64,000 nt of DNA from Chlorokybus atmophyticus (lineage: Eukaryota; Streptophyta; Chlorokybophyceae; Chlorokybales; Chlorokybaceae). The notes beneath the pieces were generated by a model. That model searched no databases and was not told the origin of the DNA. It saw nothing but the letters and a program-made list of their open reading frames with translations. Where the stretch lies: positions 176,779 through 240,778 of the forward strand of contig RHPI01002264.1 in assembly GCA_009103225.1 (NCBI GenBank), read 5' to 3'. Shown here in pieces: positions 51,701 through 62,664 of the stretch; the first letter of the stretch is position 1; each line of letters starts with the position of its first letter. The translations under genes were made by a program, and so were the position numbers.

Positions 51701-54700
51701 TTCACTGCAGAGGGAAGAGGATCAGGATCTGCAATCTCCACGCGCACTGACTTCACAAATGAAGCTCGGTTTGCAACTTCTTTTGCAAGGACCATGAGCG
51801 TGTCCGGATGCTTGACACCCAGGGAAACGAAGAACACCTGGCCAACGATGCGATTGGCCTCAATATACGGCTAATCATCTTGCCTAAAACATTTCTTCCT
51901 TTTGACCCAGAACCGCCCCGTGTCTGTGGTAGCTTGAACACCGTTCTCAAACGGCTTCTTGAACCACTTTACCCTGCACAATACCAATTACAACAACAGC
52001 ACATCAGCACGCACGCACGAGCGCACGCACGCGCGTGTGCACAACGTCATGTACCAAAGTTGGCTTCTCATATGTTGATATTGTGACGACATGTGAGCAA
52101 CATAGCCTAGCACGGTTCGTGCTGCACGGTGATAGCTTACCTCAGTTCCAATGAAGGGGATAGCAAGAATCTCCAGCACCAGGCCCTAACAGGGTATCGT
52201 CGCCCACTCGGGATGTTGATCTCCTTTGTGGCTCCGGAACTCACTGCGAAAGCCCGCTTCCACGCCGCAATCAAAGGTTAATTTGCCACGATCAAAGCGC
52301 GATGCGATAGTGCTTGCCCTGGTAGTTCATGTGGGTGTACGACAACTAGCAGGGCAGCCAATGAACAATGCACATGATGTGCGATCAAAGCCTTAAACAT
52401 CTTCCGGATACTGCATAAGGAGTAGCTGTAGCTGGGTCGAGATGTTGCAACTCCGGAGGGATGCGCTTAGCTTCGCCGTAAGTACGCCGCAACTTGCGCC
52501 TCTTGTTTTCCCTGTCCTCGTTAACAGTCTAGCATACTGCACGCGGCCAAGCTATATTCAGCCAATAAGCACCAAACACAACATTGTGCAATGCATTGGA
52601 TGAGTGGGTTGTATACTTACTCATGAAGCGTCGCAACGTCCTTGTTGTTGTTCTCGACGTACAGGTTAATCATACCGATTTCCTGCTGTGTTAGATTGCG
52701 CCGGCTTGGCGCACCTAACAACTCCGGAGTGTCGTGCAAGGGATCAACAAGAGTAATGCCAGCAAAGGGCCAGACCAACCTCAACGCCTTTGAGCCACAC
52801 ATACCAATCTCCTCCAGCTCTTGCGACACAACAATGCTTGCTTCTGAAGGCTTGCGACTCGTGGCCTGCTTGCGGATGTGTTCATACGGCGTTCAGCCCC
52901 AAACATCCATGTACCCCGTACAGGGCCGCAACGGCGTAGCTGCTGCGTCGAATGCAGTACAAGATGCGTAGAAATAGTAAAGATAGATCTAGGAAAGTCT
53001 CGTTCAAGTAAGCACAAAGCTTCTAACAAGTCCAGTTCCATGCCATCCATGGTGCGCCGTTTGGCTCTTGGGTATCCATGGTGCGCTAATGCATGCTAGC
53101 GCATCGCAGAATTTTGTCAGCGTGGCGCGCTGCCTCGGTTGAAGCTTTCCAGTGGTGACAGCTGGCAGCAGTATTGTACCTGCACAACCGAGCGCGTGAG
53201 TGCACGTGCATGCACATAAGAAAGCAAGTCTAATAGCATGTACACACGCGCGACAGCTCGCATGAGTGCGTGTATGTGTGGTAGTGAAAAAGAGAAAGAG
53301 AGAGTCTGACACAGCACATGCGCACGCATAACAGCTCGCATGTGTGTTCGGCGAGGGAGACAGAGGGGGTCTGGTACAGCACATGCACATGCAATCATTG
53401 AGAGAGAGAGAGAGAGAGAGAGCATATGTGTGTGTGGAGGGAGTAGTATGTCAGCTGAGCATGCACAAGCATGGCTGAAGACTTACCTATATTGTGCAAG
53501 TCGTGAGTCTTGGCTTTGAACCTGCCTCCGCCTGTCAGTGTGGCAGCTAAGGAGCTACCACCAAAGTGCGATGGATAGCGCATGGGCCTCCATGTCCTGC
53601 GTATGTCATCGATCTCGTCCGCCACGAATGGCGCAGGTGGCTTGGTGACATATTCTTTCCCCTTTTGTTGGTTTTCATGATCGACCACAGTTCCTGATGA
53701 ATTCGTTGCTCCATAAGATTGTACCTGCAAGCCATACATGAGCATGCATGGTCATATACACAGACATGGCACAAAGAGTGTAAGGGAGCTGCATCAATGT
53801 AATAACCTCAACTTGCCTGTCTTTGACGTCGTCTCCTTTCTTCCCTGTAAGACACATGACAATGCGCTTGATTGTGTTTGACACACAACGCACGTGGTCG
53901 ACAAGATGTCCGGGGACTTGTGCCCAATATGGCAGCACAGTAAATAGAGATACACCCTTGACTCCACTCTCCCGAGCAAGGTCTTGATGTGCAGGCCCTT
54001 CATGTGCTGCAGCTTCACGTGCAGCACGTTGAACAAACTCTGGCGATATCGGCGCTGGTGGTGGCTGCAGCTCGTGACTGCCCCATTCCATGCTGGTTCG
54101 GAAAGGTTGGTTGAGGGGTAAACTGGCGGTGCTTGCAAAAGACGCACTTCCTTAGCCATGGCATGTACTCCCCCTTGAAGTAGGGCCCGCATAACGCATG
54201 CAATGTGTCCTCCAGTTTGCCGATTAGCTACTTCTCCATACCCTGGGTAGTCATGCAAGCATGCTATAAGCATTGCCTTCACGCGAAATAGCGACGGTGG
54301 ATGGGCAGGCGAGCTGACATCCACAACTTCAACACCTCGATGCTATAACACCAACATCTCTTGTATCAGCGGAAGTAAATATGTTTGTAGAGCTTGCGGC
54401 TCAGCAGGACCTACGCACGCATGTGTATCAATGCATATATGAAGCAAAGCACATTTGCATATCCATTTGACTATTGCCTAAGTGCTTACCCGGGATGACA
54501 CCAATGGTCCACATGCACTCTGTCTTGAAAGTCAGCCACGGAAATAGGTTGTAGCAGAAAACTGTCAAGGGCCAGACCGTGTACGAGCTCTGCGCTGATG
54601 GTCCTCGCTTGAATGGGTTAACCCCATCAGTCGTGAATCCAAGCCTTGGATGACGCGGGTCCTCACGAAACTCAGCATAGCTTGCCTCAAGCTCAGACCA

Positions 54701-55490
54701 CGTTGGGGAGTCATGAATGCTACGCATCCATTCATCAGCAGAACGCTTTGTGGCATGCGCAGTCAGCTTGCTGGAAAAGTCTTGCAAGCGAAAGGCTCGC
54801 TTGATGCGCGGAATTAATGGCAGATAGTGGAACACTTTCTTGGGCGTAAGGACACCTGAACGCGACGATTGTGCATTCTACCTGGCAAGCGTTTGGAGTT
54901 AAGCAAGTGGTTGCATTTGCCAGCCAGAAGGGTGAGATACATACGTAGTAGTTTGGTTTGCAAGCTTTACATGCACTCTCCGCCATGGCATATAACACTT
55001 GCCTTGATGAAAGGCAAATGGGACAGTGTTGCGTGTTTGCGTGCGCTCCCCAAAACAGCATGCAGTCATCCTTACATACATCAATGCGTTGTGCCGGCAG
55101 TCCCATATGACGGAGGACACGCAGAAGGTGATGCTTATTGTGAGGCAACTTGTTGCCATGTGGTAGCATGCGCTCATGCAGCAGTGCGGATAGGCGATCA
55201 AGATCAGTTGCACTGGAAGTGCCTTTCACTCTTAAGTCCAACAATAGTAAAGCAGCCATCCCCACTGTCAAGTCACTACGTGGAAACAGCGCCTCCTGCT
55301 GCATGTGCGATAGATCCTCGCAAAACGTGTCCACATCTGCCTCCCTTGCCTCAAACTCATCTAGAAAGTCAAGTTCATCGACCTCCACTCCACCATTGCT
55401 TTCACTAATGTCAGAACTTGCAGCACTTTCAGTCCGTTTCAACCGCTTCACCAATCGTGCTGCGCAACAGGGAAGATGTGTTGATAGAGA
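51700..55490 (-). pseudogene. CACTA-superfamily transposase (TNP2 type), decayed
   Basis: Reading the minus strand from 55490 downwards: a helical N-terminus, then RIDVCKDDCMLFWGAHANTQ and HCPICLSSR (TNP2 Cys motif; plants have CxNDCxLY..CPxCG). Next come KKVFHYLPLIPRIKRAF, PRHPRLGFTTDGVNPFKRGP, TVWPLTVFCYNLFPWLTFKT, VIPGPAEPQALQTYLLPLIQ, LHDYPGYGEVANRQTGG, ESGVKGVSLFTVLPYWAQVP and DEIDDIRRTWRPMRYPSHFG. Further down are DUF4218-like (about 52640-52960) and DUF4216-like (about 51720-51970, QVFFVSLGVKHPD) segments. These follow TNP2 order over the whole length. It would cut and paste the element at its terminal repeats. One intron has a GC donor (tcaag|gcaagt, about 55003). There is an in-frame TAG at about 54343 (LVL*HRGVEV) and several frame changes, so this copy looks inactive. 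Terminal inverted repeats were not found. Confidence 0.72.
53398..53421. repeat. (GA)n microsatellite
   Basis: Twenty-four bases of GA repeat, in an intron or spacer of the transposase remnant. Confidence 0.9.
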
Positions 55491-55884
55491 GGGAGGGTTA
55501 GGGTTGTGCTTCATCACGTCATCTTCATCACAACAATCACGCACAATACCTGTCTACCCACGAACTTGTGGGCAGCGCTGCTGGCTCTTCTTCCCATGTG
55601 TTGCTCGAAACATCCGCTGTGTGATGCTGCACGGTCTCTTGTACATTCACCTCGACAGTAGCCGCGGTCGCATTGTGTACTACTACATTGTGGCTTGCCT
55701 GCCATGCACGTGTAAGCCTCTGGGTTCAAGTGTTGTGTACACTTATGCAGTGATTCTAATAAACACTGTGCGCGCGCTCGCGATGGCATTGTATGTTGCA
55801 CATTTAGCTCGAACCAGCCACATTTCATAACTAAATAATAATAGTTTAGTGCTGCCTTACCTGGTGATGCACCTGTTGGTGTTG

Positions 55885-56015
55885 ACCGCCAGCACTGGCA
55901 TGATTGGACTGCAGTACACATAATCTCAAGGAGGATCTCAAGAAGGTTCAACGCGTGCCAGTGCTGTATTTTGATCAAATAGACATAACTTATTGCATAC
56001 ACAATGCTGGCACAA
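55885..56015. repeat. TGCCAGTACTGGCA palindrome cluster (copy 3)
   Basis: Words: ccgccagcactggcatgatt, acgcgtgccagtgctg and acacaatgctggcacaattt. It is a shorter version of the modules at 43340-43690 and 45530-45700. Confidence 0.55.
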
Positions 56016-56334
56016 TTTGCAAAGCAATAGCAGCAACGCTTACCATGCGTCCATACTTCAAAATATGTCGAGTTTGTGTGCCCACATTGACTGGTGTCGG
56101 CTGAAGCCCTTGACAACTGTTGCAAGCGCAGTACAATTCATCATGCTTGCAGTCGTGACGGAAAGGTTGCATGCTTGTGATGTCTTTTGCGCACAGCTCT
56201 GGCATGCACACGTGAGTCATAGTAGATGACGCTTGATCTTAGCCATGCATTCAGACGTATATTATGTGGTTACTATATGCGCGCAGCGGCAGTGCAACAA
56301 CGCAGCTCTTAAGAGCCTTGCAAGCAGCTGGCAT

Positions 56335-56556
56335 CGGCTGTGTGGGCCTTGAAATAGCACATATGGCTGTACATTATTACATGCATGTGCTGTCTAGGTA
56401 CTAGTAGGATAGCATGCCTGCACAGCAACAAACCACTGAGCGCAGCGGCTGTGTGGGCCTTGAATAGCACATAGGGTTGTACATTATTACACACATGTGC
56501 TGTCTAGGGATTTCTGAGATAGCATGGCTGCACAGCAACAAACTACACAGCGCACC
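56335..56556 (+). repeat. two tandem copies of an about 111-bp unit
   Basis: cggctgtgtgggccttgaa begins at 56335 and again at 56446. Both copies continue with tagcacata, gtacattattacay and atgtgctgtctagg, then end with gcacagcaacaaac. They differ by scattered substitutions and small indels. Confidence 0.85.
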
Positions 56557-56622
56557 TTGCAGTTGGACAGCAAGCAGCGCAGCAATTGCTGCGCTGCTTG
56601 CTGTCCAACTGCAAGGTGCGCT
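56549..56622. repeat. 74-bp perfect palindrome
   Basis: Two 37-base arms meet at 56585/56586 with no loop; the centre is gcagcaattgctgc. Pairing resumes outside after a two-base mismatch (aaacta...tagttt), giving arms of about 45 bases. The left arm begins exactly at the end of the second 111-bp repeat copy. Such a sequence can extrude as a cruciform. Confidence 0.9.
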
Positions 56623-57017
56623 CAGTAGTTTGCAAACTGCTGAGCACATCTAGTGGTTAGACTGGGTTGCATAGCAAACACTTACCTTCTGAGGCAGCAG
56701 ACTCAACAACCCAGCTGCAACTTTGCTGCATTGACCTTCTCCCAGCTCCCGTCGCCGCCAGCGACCTCCGCCGCTGCTAAGTTAGCGACCTGAGTAAACC
56801 CTAATAAAAACAACAATGCACTGCATTGGCAGCTGTAGCTCATCGCAGTCAGAATGGCAGCCTGACCAGAACGGAGGGCTCAGCTGCAGCGCTAAGTATA
56901 AAGGCAGCTGCTCTCCGTCCATGCAAGGAGCTTTTTCCTTGCATGGACGCTGGAGCTGGAGTTGCTTTGCGCGGAGGGGCTGGTGTTGTGGCATGCGCAG
57001 TCAGCTCAGCCGGCAGC

Positions 57018-59145
57018 ATGGCTCAGCGCATGAGCCTGGAGGAGGCTAGATTCGTTGTAGCAAACGTTAGCATGTTGTCCAGCAGCTTGTCGCCTAGCAA
57101 GCTAGAGAGTGCTAAGCGGCTTCTGGAGGAAGAGGAGCGCAGCAAGCAAGAAAGAGCTCGCTTTTAGCAAACTGACATGCACTTCAGGCAGGGCGGCCCC
57201 AGCTACACTCCTGCGCGCCCGCCAGGAACTGCTGGTGCAACAGCCATGCCGGCTGCAGCTGCACGCAAGCATGAGAGCCACCAACCAGGTACAGTTGCTT
57301 GGTTGAAACTCAACTTGCTGGTTGTGCATATTACACATAATTGTGCTTCCACATGCTGCTTAGTGCTTAGCGTTCATTGCTACGGTCACATGCATGCATG
57401 CACGCATCTATGTGACAATAGCAGTGCACAGCATTACCATTGTGCTTTCACTTGATGCTTAATGCTTAGCGTTCATGGCTACTATCACATGGATGCGTGC
57501 TTGCATGTGACAGTAGCAATGAACGCATTACTCAAGCAGATGAGCCAGTTGCAAGCAACCACGTCATGAACGCAGATGCTTGGGGCCAGCTTGACCAGGT
57601 AAGTGGCAAGCTTCTGACCTGTTGCAGGCTGGTGCTTAGTGTTCTGGCAAATCAACTCAGTTGGTCAATGACATGCAGAAGCGGACAGCTGTTTTGCAGA
57701 TGCTTGCAAGTGCTCAGCCAAACACATCAATTGCTGAGTGCGGAGAGCAAGTACGAGGGCGCTATGAGGGTGAGCACTGGTCAAGTGTACGTGAAGTACA
57801 ACCACCAGTTGCTATTATGTTTATCTCTTGTTGCTTGCGTGCAGGCTCGATCCCGAGCGTTGCGGGACGCGTTCCTCATATTAGGAACTCGCTTGTCACA
57901 GCAAAGTGGGGGACTGGTGGAGGTGATCAGGTAGGGAGAAATGCAACTGCATTGGCTGTAACGCTTTATCTTGCTCAGTCCTTGCTTTCCAACTTGCAGG
58001 GTCTTGGAAGCGGAGTTTCCTGAGTATGATTAAGAGAAACTGAAACACTACTTCCGTGGGTCCATGACAAACCGAGATCATTACAAAAAGCGCAAGGTAA
58101 GTCTGCAGGCTGAGAACTTTTGTTATGATCTCACATACTACAACACCGCATTGTAAGCTTACCTTGAGCACTGCTTGTGCCTTGCAGTCTCCAGATTATG
58201 TGGTGACAAAGCGCAAGAAGGATCCGGACACAACCCCAAGCACAACCATGGCACCAACAACAAAAGAGCTTGCACCTCGAGCTCAATAAACTGTACAGAC
58301 GCAGCAGCAGCGGAAGCATGCAACTCATCAAGCAAACTAGCTGATCCTCAGGTACTTTAGCATGCAATGACGCTTGTAGTCAAGCTATCAGCCCCTCAGG
58401 CAACATTGGTATTTAAATGGTAGTGCGTGCGATGAAGGTGATTGCTTGATGGTTACATGTGGCTACAACAGGATCCCAAGGCTCCTGCAGTTGAGGAAGT
58501 GCGCCAGTCCAAAAGGCGTGCAGTCTCCAAGAATCCAATCAAAGCTGGCACACACGACAATGATGCAATGCTGCAGCCACGAAGCCCATTCGATCGCGAT
58601 AGTCTGGACGAAGAGCTGCTTGATGTAAGTGCAACAAAATGGTTGGTGTACTCTACTGGCAGTCACTGTTGTGTCACTTGTAGTTACTCGCGCTGTGAAT
58701 GACTGCAAATATCAGGTATACACGATGTTAGCAACACCGCTCCTTGCAGGTGGTGACAAAGACTCGCAGTTCGCAGCGTGAGCCTGCCGCAGAGCAGGTG
58801 CATTTGTGGCTCAAGTCTGGGAAGAAACCCGTGGCTATTGCACGCCGTTGTGCGGACGCACTGAGCGCCGGTGTGCACAATCACAAGCTTGCCGAGGGTA
58901 TGCTTTCTTGTGTTTGCTCGCTTCTCCATCTGCGAGCTGAGCTAAGTTGAATGCATGCAAGTTCTTTGTTTGCTCATGCCGTTGGCACATATGCAGGAGA
59001 AGTGGCCGTGTGGCTTGATGAAGTGCTGCAGCCGAGTGCGAAGCTACCGATCAGGCTTGGTGAGGTATGGAAGTTGAAAGAAGTGGAGCTGGGCAGTCGC
59101 GTCGCATGGCCGCTTGCTTACACTGGTAAGTGGTTGCGTGACTAA
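57018..59145 (+). CDS. unrecognised multi-exon gene with two in-frame stops
   Basis: No family recognised. Exon-like blocks with good GT-AG borders: 57018-57291 (MAQRMSLEEARFVVANVSML, then SKLESAKRLLEEEERSKQER ARF, TAG at 57165, QTDMHFRQGGPSYTPARPPG), about 57560-57600 (ending WGQLDQ|gtaagt), about 57660-57770 (LVNDMQKRTAVLQMLASAQP), about 57843-57932 (ARSRALRDAFLILGTRLSQQ), about 58003-58096 (VLEAEFPEYD, TAA, EKLKHYFRGSMTNRDHYKKR), about 58189-58290 (SPDYVVTKRKKDPDT), 58471-58624 (DPKAPAVEEVRQSKRRAVSK), 58750-58899 (VVTKTRSSQREPAAEQVHLW, LKSGKKPVAIARRCADALSA), 58998-59064 and 59065-59125. Predicted features are an N-terminal coiled coil and Lys/Arg-rich segments suggesting a nuclear protein. 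The stops (where Gln or Glu would fit) suggest a pseudogene or transposon-borne gene. Exon limits are approximate. Confidence 0.45.
57468..57528. repeat. inverted repeat in an intron of the unrecognised gene
   Basis: gcgttcatggctactatcac pairs with gtgacagtagcaatgaacgc (stem about 20 bases, few mismatches, about 18-base loop). A related hairpin sits just upstream at about 57368-57427, so the unit is duplicated. Confidence 0.65.
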
Positions 59146-59149
59146 GCGC

Positions 59150-60100
59150 TGCATGCAACTTATGCTCTGGTGTGCATGTGTAATGAAGATGTTTGCACAT
59201 CGCGGCACCGTTGAACACGGTACGTCATGCGGCATGTGATGGTGAGGGCTGCTCGGCTTGTGAGGGTAGGTTCAAAGAGAAAGGCAAAAGCGTCCAGCGA
59301 GGCCGCTCTCGTAGGTAGGTGTACAACTCTGGAGGGTAGCATGCAGCACCAGTTCTACTTAGAACTTGTGTTGTTGGGAACGTAGTGCAGGGCATTCAAG
59401 CGCATTGCAGACAGCAGATTCAGAGACATCGTAGTGAAAGTCAGCATTGATTCGCTGACATGTAACGTGGTTGTGGTGTATATAGTAGCTCCCAATGCAT
59501 GACTGCACATGTGGTCTCACATTCAGTGCTGTGCTACAATGTATGCGACAAGCCAATGACCTAAGTTCACGCATTGTTGTCTCAAATCAGCATGCTGGAA
59601 GCACGTATCAAACATGAACGACTTGGACTCACACGATGCAGTCTCACAATCAACATGCATCGCGTGTGTACAAGCTGCATGCTGGCGTAAACATACACAG
59701 ATGTTCAAAGATGCGATTGCTAAGTCAGTCTTTTACATCTTACAACCAAGCAAGTATAGCTCACTATAAGTAGCTACTACTTGCAGGCGCTTACAACTCA
59801 TCCTAAGCTATATGGAGCAAAGTTTCAGCTGCTCCAGCGCGTGCCTCCTTTGTCGCGTGGTGTCTTTACATTACACAACCATGTTGTGCTGTAAGATGGA
59901 CAATGTAAAGCGTTAAAATTTTGTGACTGGATTTTGGTGCCTTACATCCACTTTTTAGATGTCTTATTGCAGCAAGAATTTTGTAGGGAATATCGTGCGC
60001 ACGCACATGTACACGCACTAGGGTATGCACACGTGCATGCGCACATACATGTAAGTATGTTCGTACAACACGGAGGTGGCAGCTCTGTGATGTTCACGCA
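59150..60100. other. spacer without recognised genes
   Basis: Short chance ORFs only. No arrays. Near 60000-60060 there is alternating purine-pyrimidine sequence (acgcacatgtacacgcac). Confidence 0.5.
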
Positions 60101-60105
60101 TTAGC

Positions 60106-60178
60106 ACTCGCCAGCTTTGGCTGGCGAGTCTATCTACAACGGCTCTCCCCTGCCACGTCAGAGGACGCACAGGGGAGA
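60106..60178. repeat. two adjacent hairpins
   Basis: actcgccagc-tttg-gctggcgagt at about 60106-60129 is a perfect 10-bp stem with a 4-base loop. It is followed by ctctcccctg ... caggggagag (about 60143-60180) with an 18-base loop. They mark the start of the more GC-rich coding-like block to the right. Confidence 0.7.
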
Positions 60179-60274
60179 GCACGCTGTGCGCACCTGCTGT
60201 GCGCTGTCACGTCACCATGCCCTGCACCGCCAGGCATGGCGCCGCCGATGCCAGTTGCACCGGCCTTATGAGCG

Positions 60275-60766
60275 GTGCTCAGAGGCAAAGCAACTAGCAG
60301 CCTTGCCACGCATGGCAAGGCCTTGACTGCTGCGGCACTGGCCGCCACGGTTGTTGTTCTCGTTGGCGCCGAAGGCGCCATTGTGCTTGCTCAAGTGCGC
60401 GTGTTGCTGCTGCGCAGCGTTATGCAGCACGGCGCTGCGCCTGCTGTGCTCAATTGTTGGTCGCCGCTGGAGCCGCCGCGCTCTACCACGGAGCATTTTT
60501 TGCTGCCTCCGGAGGACGGGGTCGAGCACCAGCTGGTGGGCGACAGCTTCCGCTCTATCCAGCTGAGTGCTTAGTACCAGCAGGTGGCCCTTGGCATCGT
60601 TGTCAACGAGCTGTTGGCAATTGACATCGCCAAGCAAGTCAAGGTCCCCTACGCCGACGACCGCCCCATGCACGACCGGGTGGTCCTCGGCATCGGCCCC
60701 CTGTACGGCAGCCAGAAGCTGCGCCTGGTGGTCGAGGTCGGCATCAATTACGTCAGCCTCCCTTAG
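60275..60766 (+). pseudogene. coding-like ORF with one in-frame TAG, unrecognised
   Basis: One plus-strand frame reads protein-like on both sides of a TAG at 60572: STTEHFLLPPEDGVEHQLVG and DSFRSIQLSA, then the stop, then YQQVALGIVVNELLAIDIAK, QVKVPYADDRPMHDRVVLGI, GPLYGSQKLRLVVEVGINYV SLP and a second TAG. The second half looks like a compact alpha/beta domain. There is no ATG at the left end of the frame. It probably belongs to the same unrecognised element as the ORFs at 61.1-62.5 kb. Confidence 0.4.
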
Positions 60767-61139
60767 CCCCGTCGCTGCTTGCAGCAAGTGAATATAGGCG
60801 CAGGCTGCGGCACACTCGTTGTGCAGTTGCCTTCGCCAATGTCCCTGCTGCGTGTCGTGGCCTTGCAGCTCAAGTGTCAACTCAAGCTAGTGTCAGCTGC
60901 TTGCTATGCGCCGGCTGCACCCCATCGTTGTTGCCGCAGCTGCTTGCTATGTAGCTGTCGCCAACCTCTCATTGCGCTCAGCTGCTTGCTGAGCAGCTGC
61001 CGCTCCCCATCATTGCTGACGTGGCTGCTTGCCGCTGCTCACTCAGCTGCCGCAGCTGCAGCTGCCTTCTCATTGCTGATGCCGCCCCTTCCATTGTTGT
61101 CTTGCTGCAGCTGTTCCCCCCCTCCCCGTGTATTTGCGC

Positions 61140-61893
61140 TGCGTGACTCAGCTATGTGCCGCGGCACATATTCCGCTGCAGGTGCATGGGGCTGGCGGTG
61201 TCTGGCGCGATCCAATCATGGTACCACTGCCGCCCTTGCTGCGTGACCCAGATGTTGTGCCGGGGGCGCGCAGCTTGCGCACTGTGTTTGGCAGGGACCG
61301 CACCACCCTGCGCACTATCTGTCCAGCGCCACAAGGCAAATGGCCCGGCATCTCCCCTGCTCAGCCAGGCCCGCCACCAGCGCCGCCCGCCCAGCCCGCG
61401 CCGGCGCAGGAGCCGCTCGTTGCCGAGGTGGCACAGCAAGCGCCGCAGCCCCCGCCGCCACCTGCGCCGCCCGACCAGGTCCCGCCGCAGCAGCTCGCCG
61501 ACGTCGTCGTGAACGCCGGCCTGGGAGCTCCTCGAGCGGGTGCGCAGCAGGACCTACAGCCGGAGCAGAAGCAGGAGCCCGGCTAGGAGGCGCGCGCCGG
61601 TGAGGAGCCGGCCCCAATCCTCCCACCGCTCTCCCCCACCACCAGATGTCACGTCGTGCGCGCCTCGCCCAGCCCCTCCAGCGGCGCCGCCTCCTCCATG
61701 CCCGCTTCCTCCCCCCAAAGGCGCAGCAGCGCCTCCAGCTCTCATGGCCACCCTGCGTGCCGCCAGAAGCGCAGCTCGCCGTCGTTGCAGGCGGGAGGTT
61801 GCCTCTACAGCTGAGGCATTCCAAGCCCTCTCTGATGCCATGGACAGCTACCTTGCCCTTTATTCTAGTGAAGACGATGCAGACTCCGAATAG
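61140..61893 (+). CDS. proline-rich and SR-rich ORFs of an unrecognised element
   Basis: A frame ending in TAG at 61586 reads MVPLPPLLRDPDVVPGARSL, RTVFGRDRTTLRTICPAPQG, then a long Pro/Ala/Gln linker (PPPAPPAQPAPAQEPLVAEV). An overlapping frame (61540-61893) begins MRSRTYSRSRSRSPARRRAP and ends EAFQALSDAMDSYLALYSSE followed by DDADSE. Basic SR/RR stretches followed by an acidic tail suggest a nucleic-acid-binding, Gag-like or capsid-like protein. The two frames may be one protein with a frame change in the overlap (61540-61586). No family recognised. Confidence 0.4.
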
Positions 61894-62545
61894 CGGTGAC
61901 GCTACTCAACCTCTCGACCTCCGCGCTCTCATCCATAAAGTTTACATGCCAGGACTGAGCGGAGAGTGCTTAGTGGCACGCATTGATAGCGTGGAGGATC
62001 CTACCCGAGGAACTCTCAATGTTTCAATCCTGCCCTTGCAACACAGAGCACAGGTGTCTGCAGCGTGTGTGCTCCCCATAGATGCACCTACGCACACGCC
62101 ACCACCACCTTCCCCATCGGAAGAAGAAGATGTCTTTGCCAACACCAACGGCATGATCCTCGTACCAGATGGTATGCACGTCATACAATTCACGCGCACT
62201 TCCCACTATGTGCGCGTGTGTCAGAATATCGTCAACCGCATCACCAATGACACCTCCATGCGGGGCCTTCTCAGCATGTGGCGCCGTTCGGAGCTTGTGA
62301 CAGACTCAAGATACCCTCTAATGGCAGCTTACGTACATGTGCTGCTGGAGGCTAGCCTATTTCAAGAATTTGGAGAAGAATAATGCCGCCACCTTCAGTG
62401 AAGACTGTGCCCGCTTGCTAGAGGCGGCCAAAACCAAGCTGACCGCAGCTTACACCGAGGCTCGCCTGATAGACGAGGTCTTGGGACTGTACAGTGAAAT
62501 GAGACGTACGACAGCTCAGCATCGGAGCCAATTCCAACACGTGGC
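61878..62545 (+). CDS. unrecognised ORF overlapping its upstream neighbour, with a frame change near its end
   Basis: An ATG at 61878 lies inside the end of the upstream ORF, which stops at 61893 (overlap 16 bases). It starts MQTPNSGDATQPLDLRALIH, then KVYMPGLSGECLVARIDSVE, DVFANTNGMILVPDGMHVIQ, FTRTSHYVRVCQNIVNRITN and YPLMAAYVHVLLEASLFQEF GEE, then TAA at 62381. Shifting by one base at ggagaagaataatgcc continues in good coding sequence: KNNAATFSEDCARLLEAAKT, KLTAAYTEARLIDEVLGLYS, EMRRTTAQHRSQFQHVA, ending at a donor-like cag|gtactc (62548). Compact, near-polycistronic packing is unlike the intron-rich genes to the left and suggests a viral or mobile-element origin. I cannot name it. Confidence 0.42.
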
Positions 62546-62556
62546 CAGGTACTCGT

Positions 62557-62664
62557 GTTGCTTAAGGGCGGCTCTGAGCATAGTGGCCAGCTCGCCGTGC
62601 CCTTGTGTGTTGTGCTTAAGGGCGGCTCTGTGCATAGTGGCCAGGTCGCCGTGCCCTTGTGTGT
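62557..62664 (+). repeat. two tandem copies of a 54-bp unit
   Basis: gcttaagggcggctctg starts at 62560 and 62614; both copies continue with gcatagtggccag and tcgccgtgcccttgtgtgt. Nearly identical, so a recent duplication. Confidence 0.88.

Larger units (their letters stand above)
55491..57017. other. repeat-rich spacer
   Basis: No gene seen. It contains the third palindrome cluster (55885-56015), a duplicated unit of about 111 bases (56335-56556), a 74-bp perfect palindrome (56549-56622), and a 13-bp-arm hairpin at about 56918-56948 (gtccatgcaagga ... tccttgcatggac). Confidence 0.6.
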
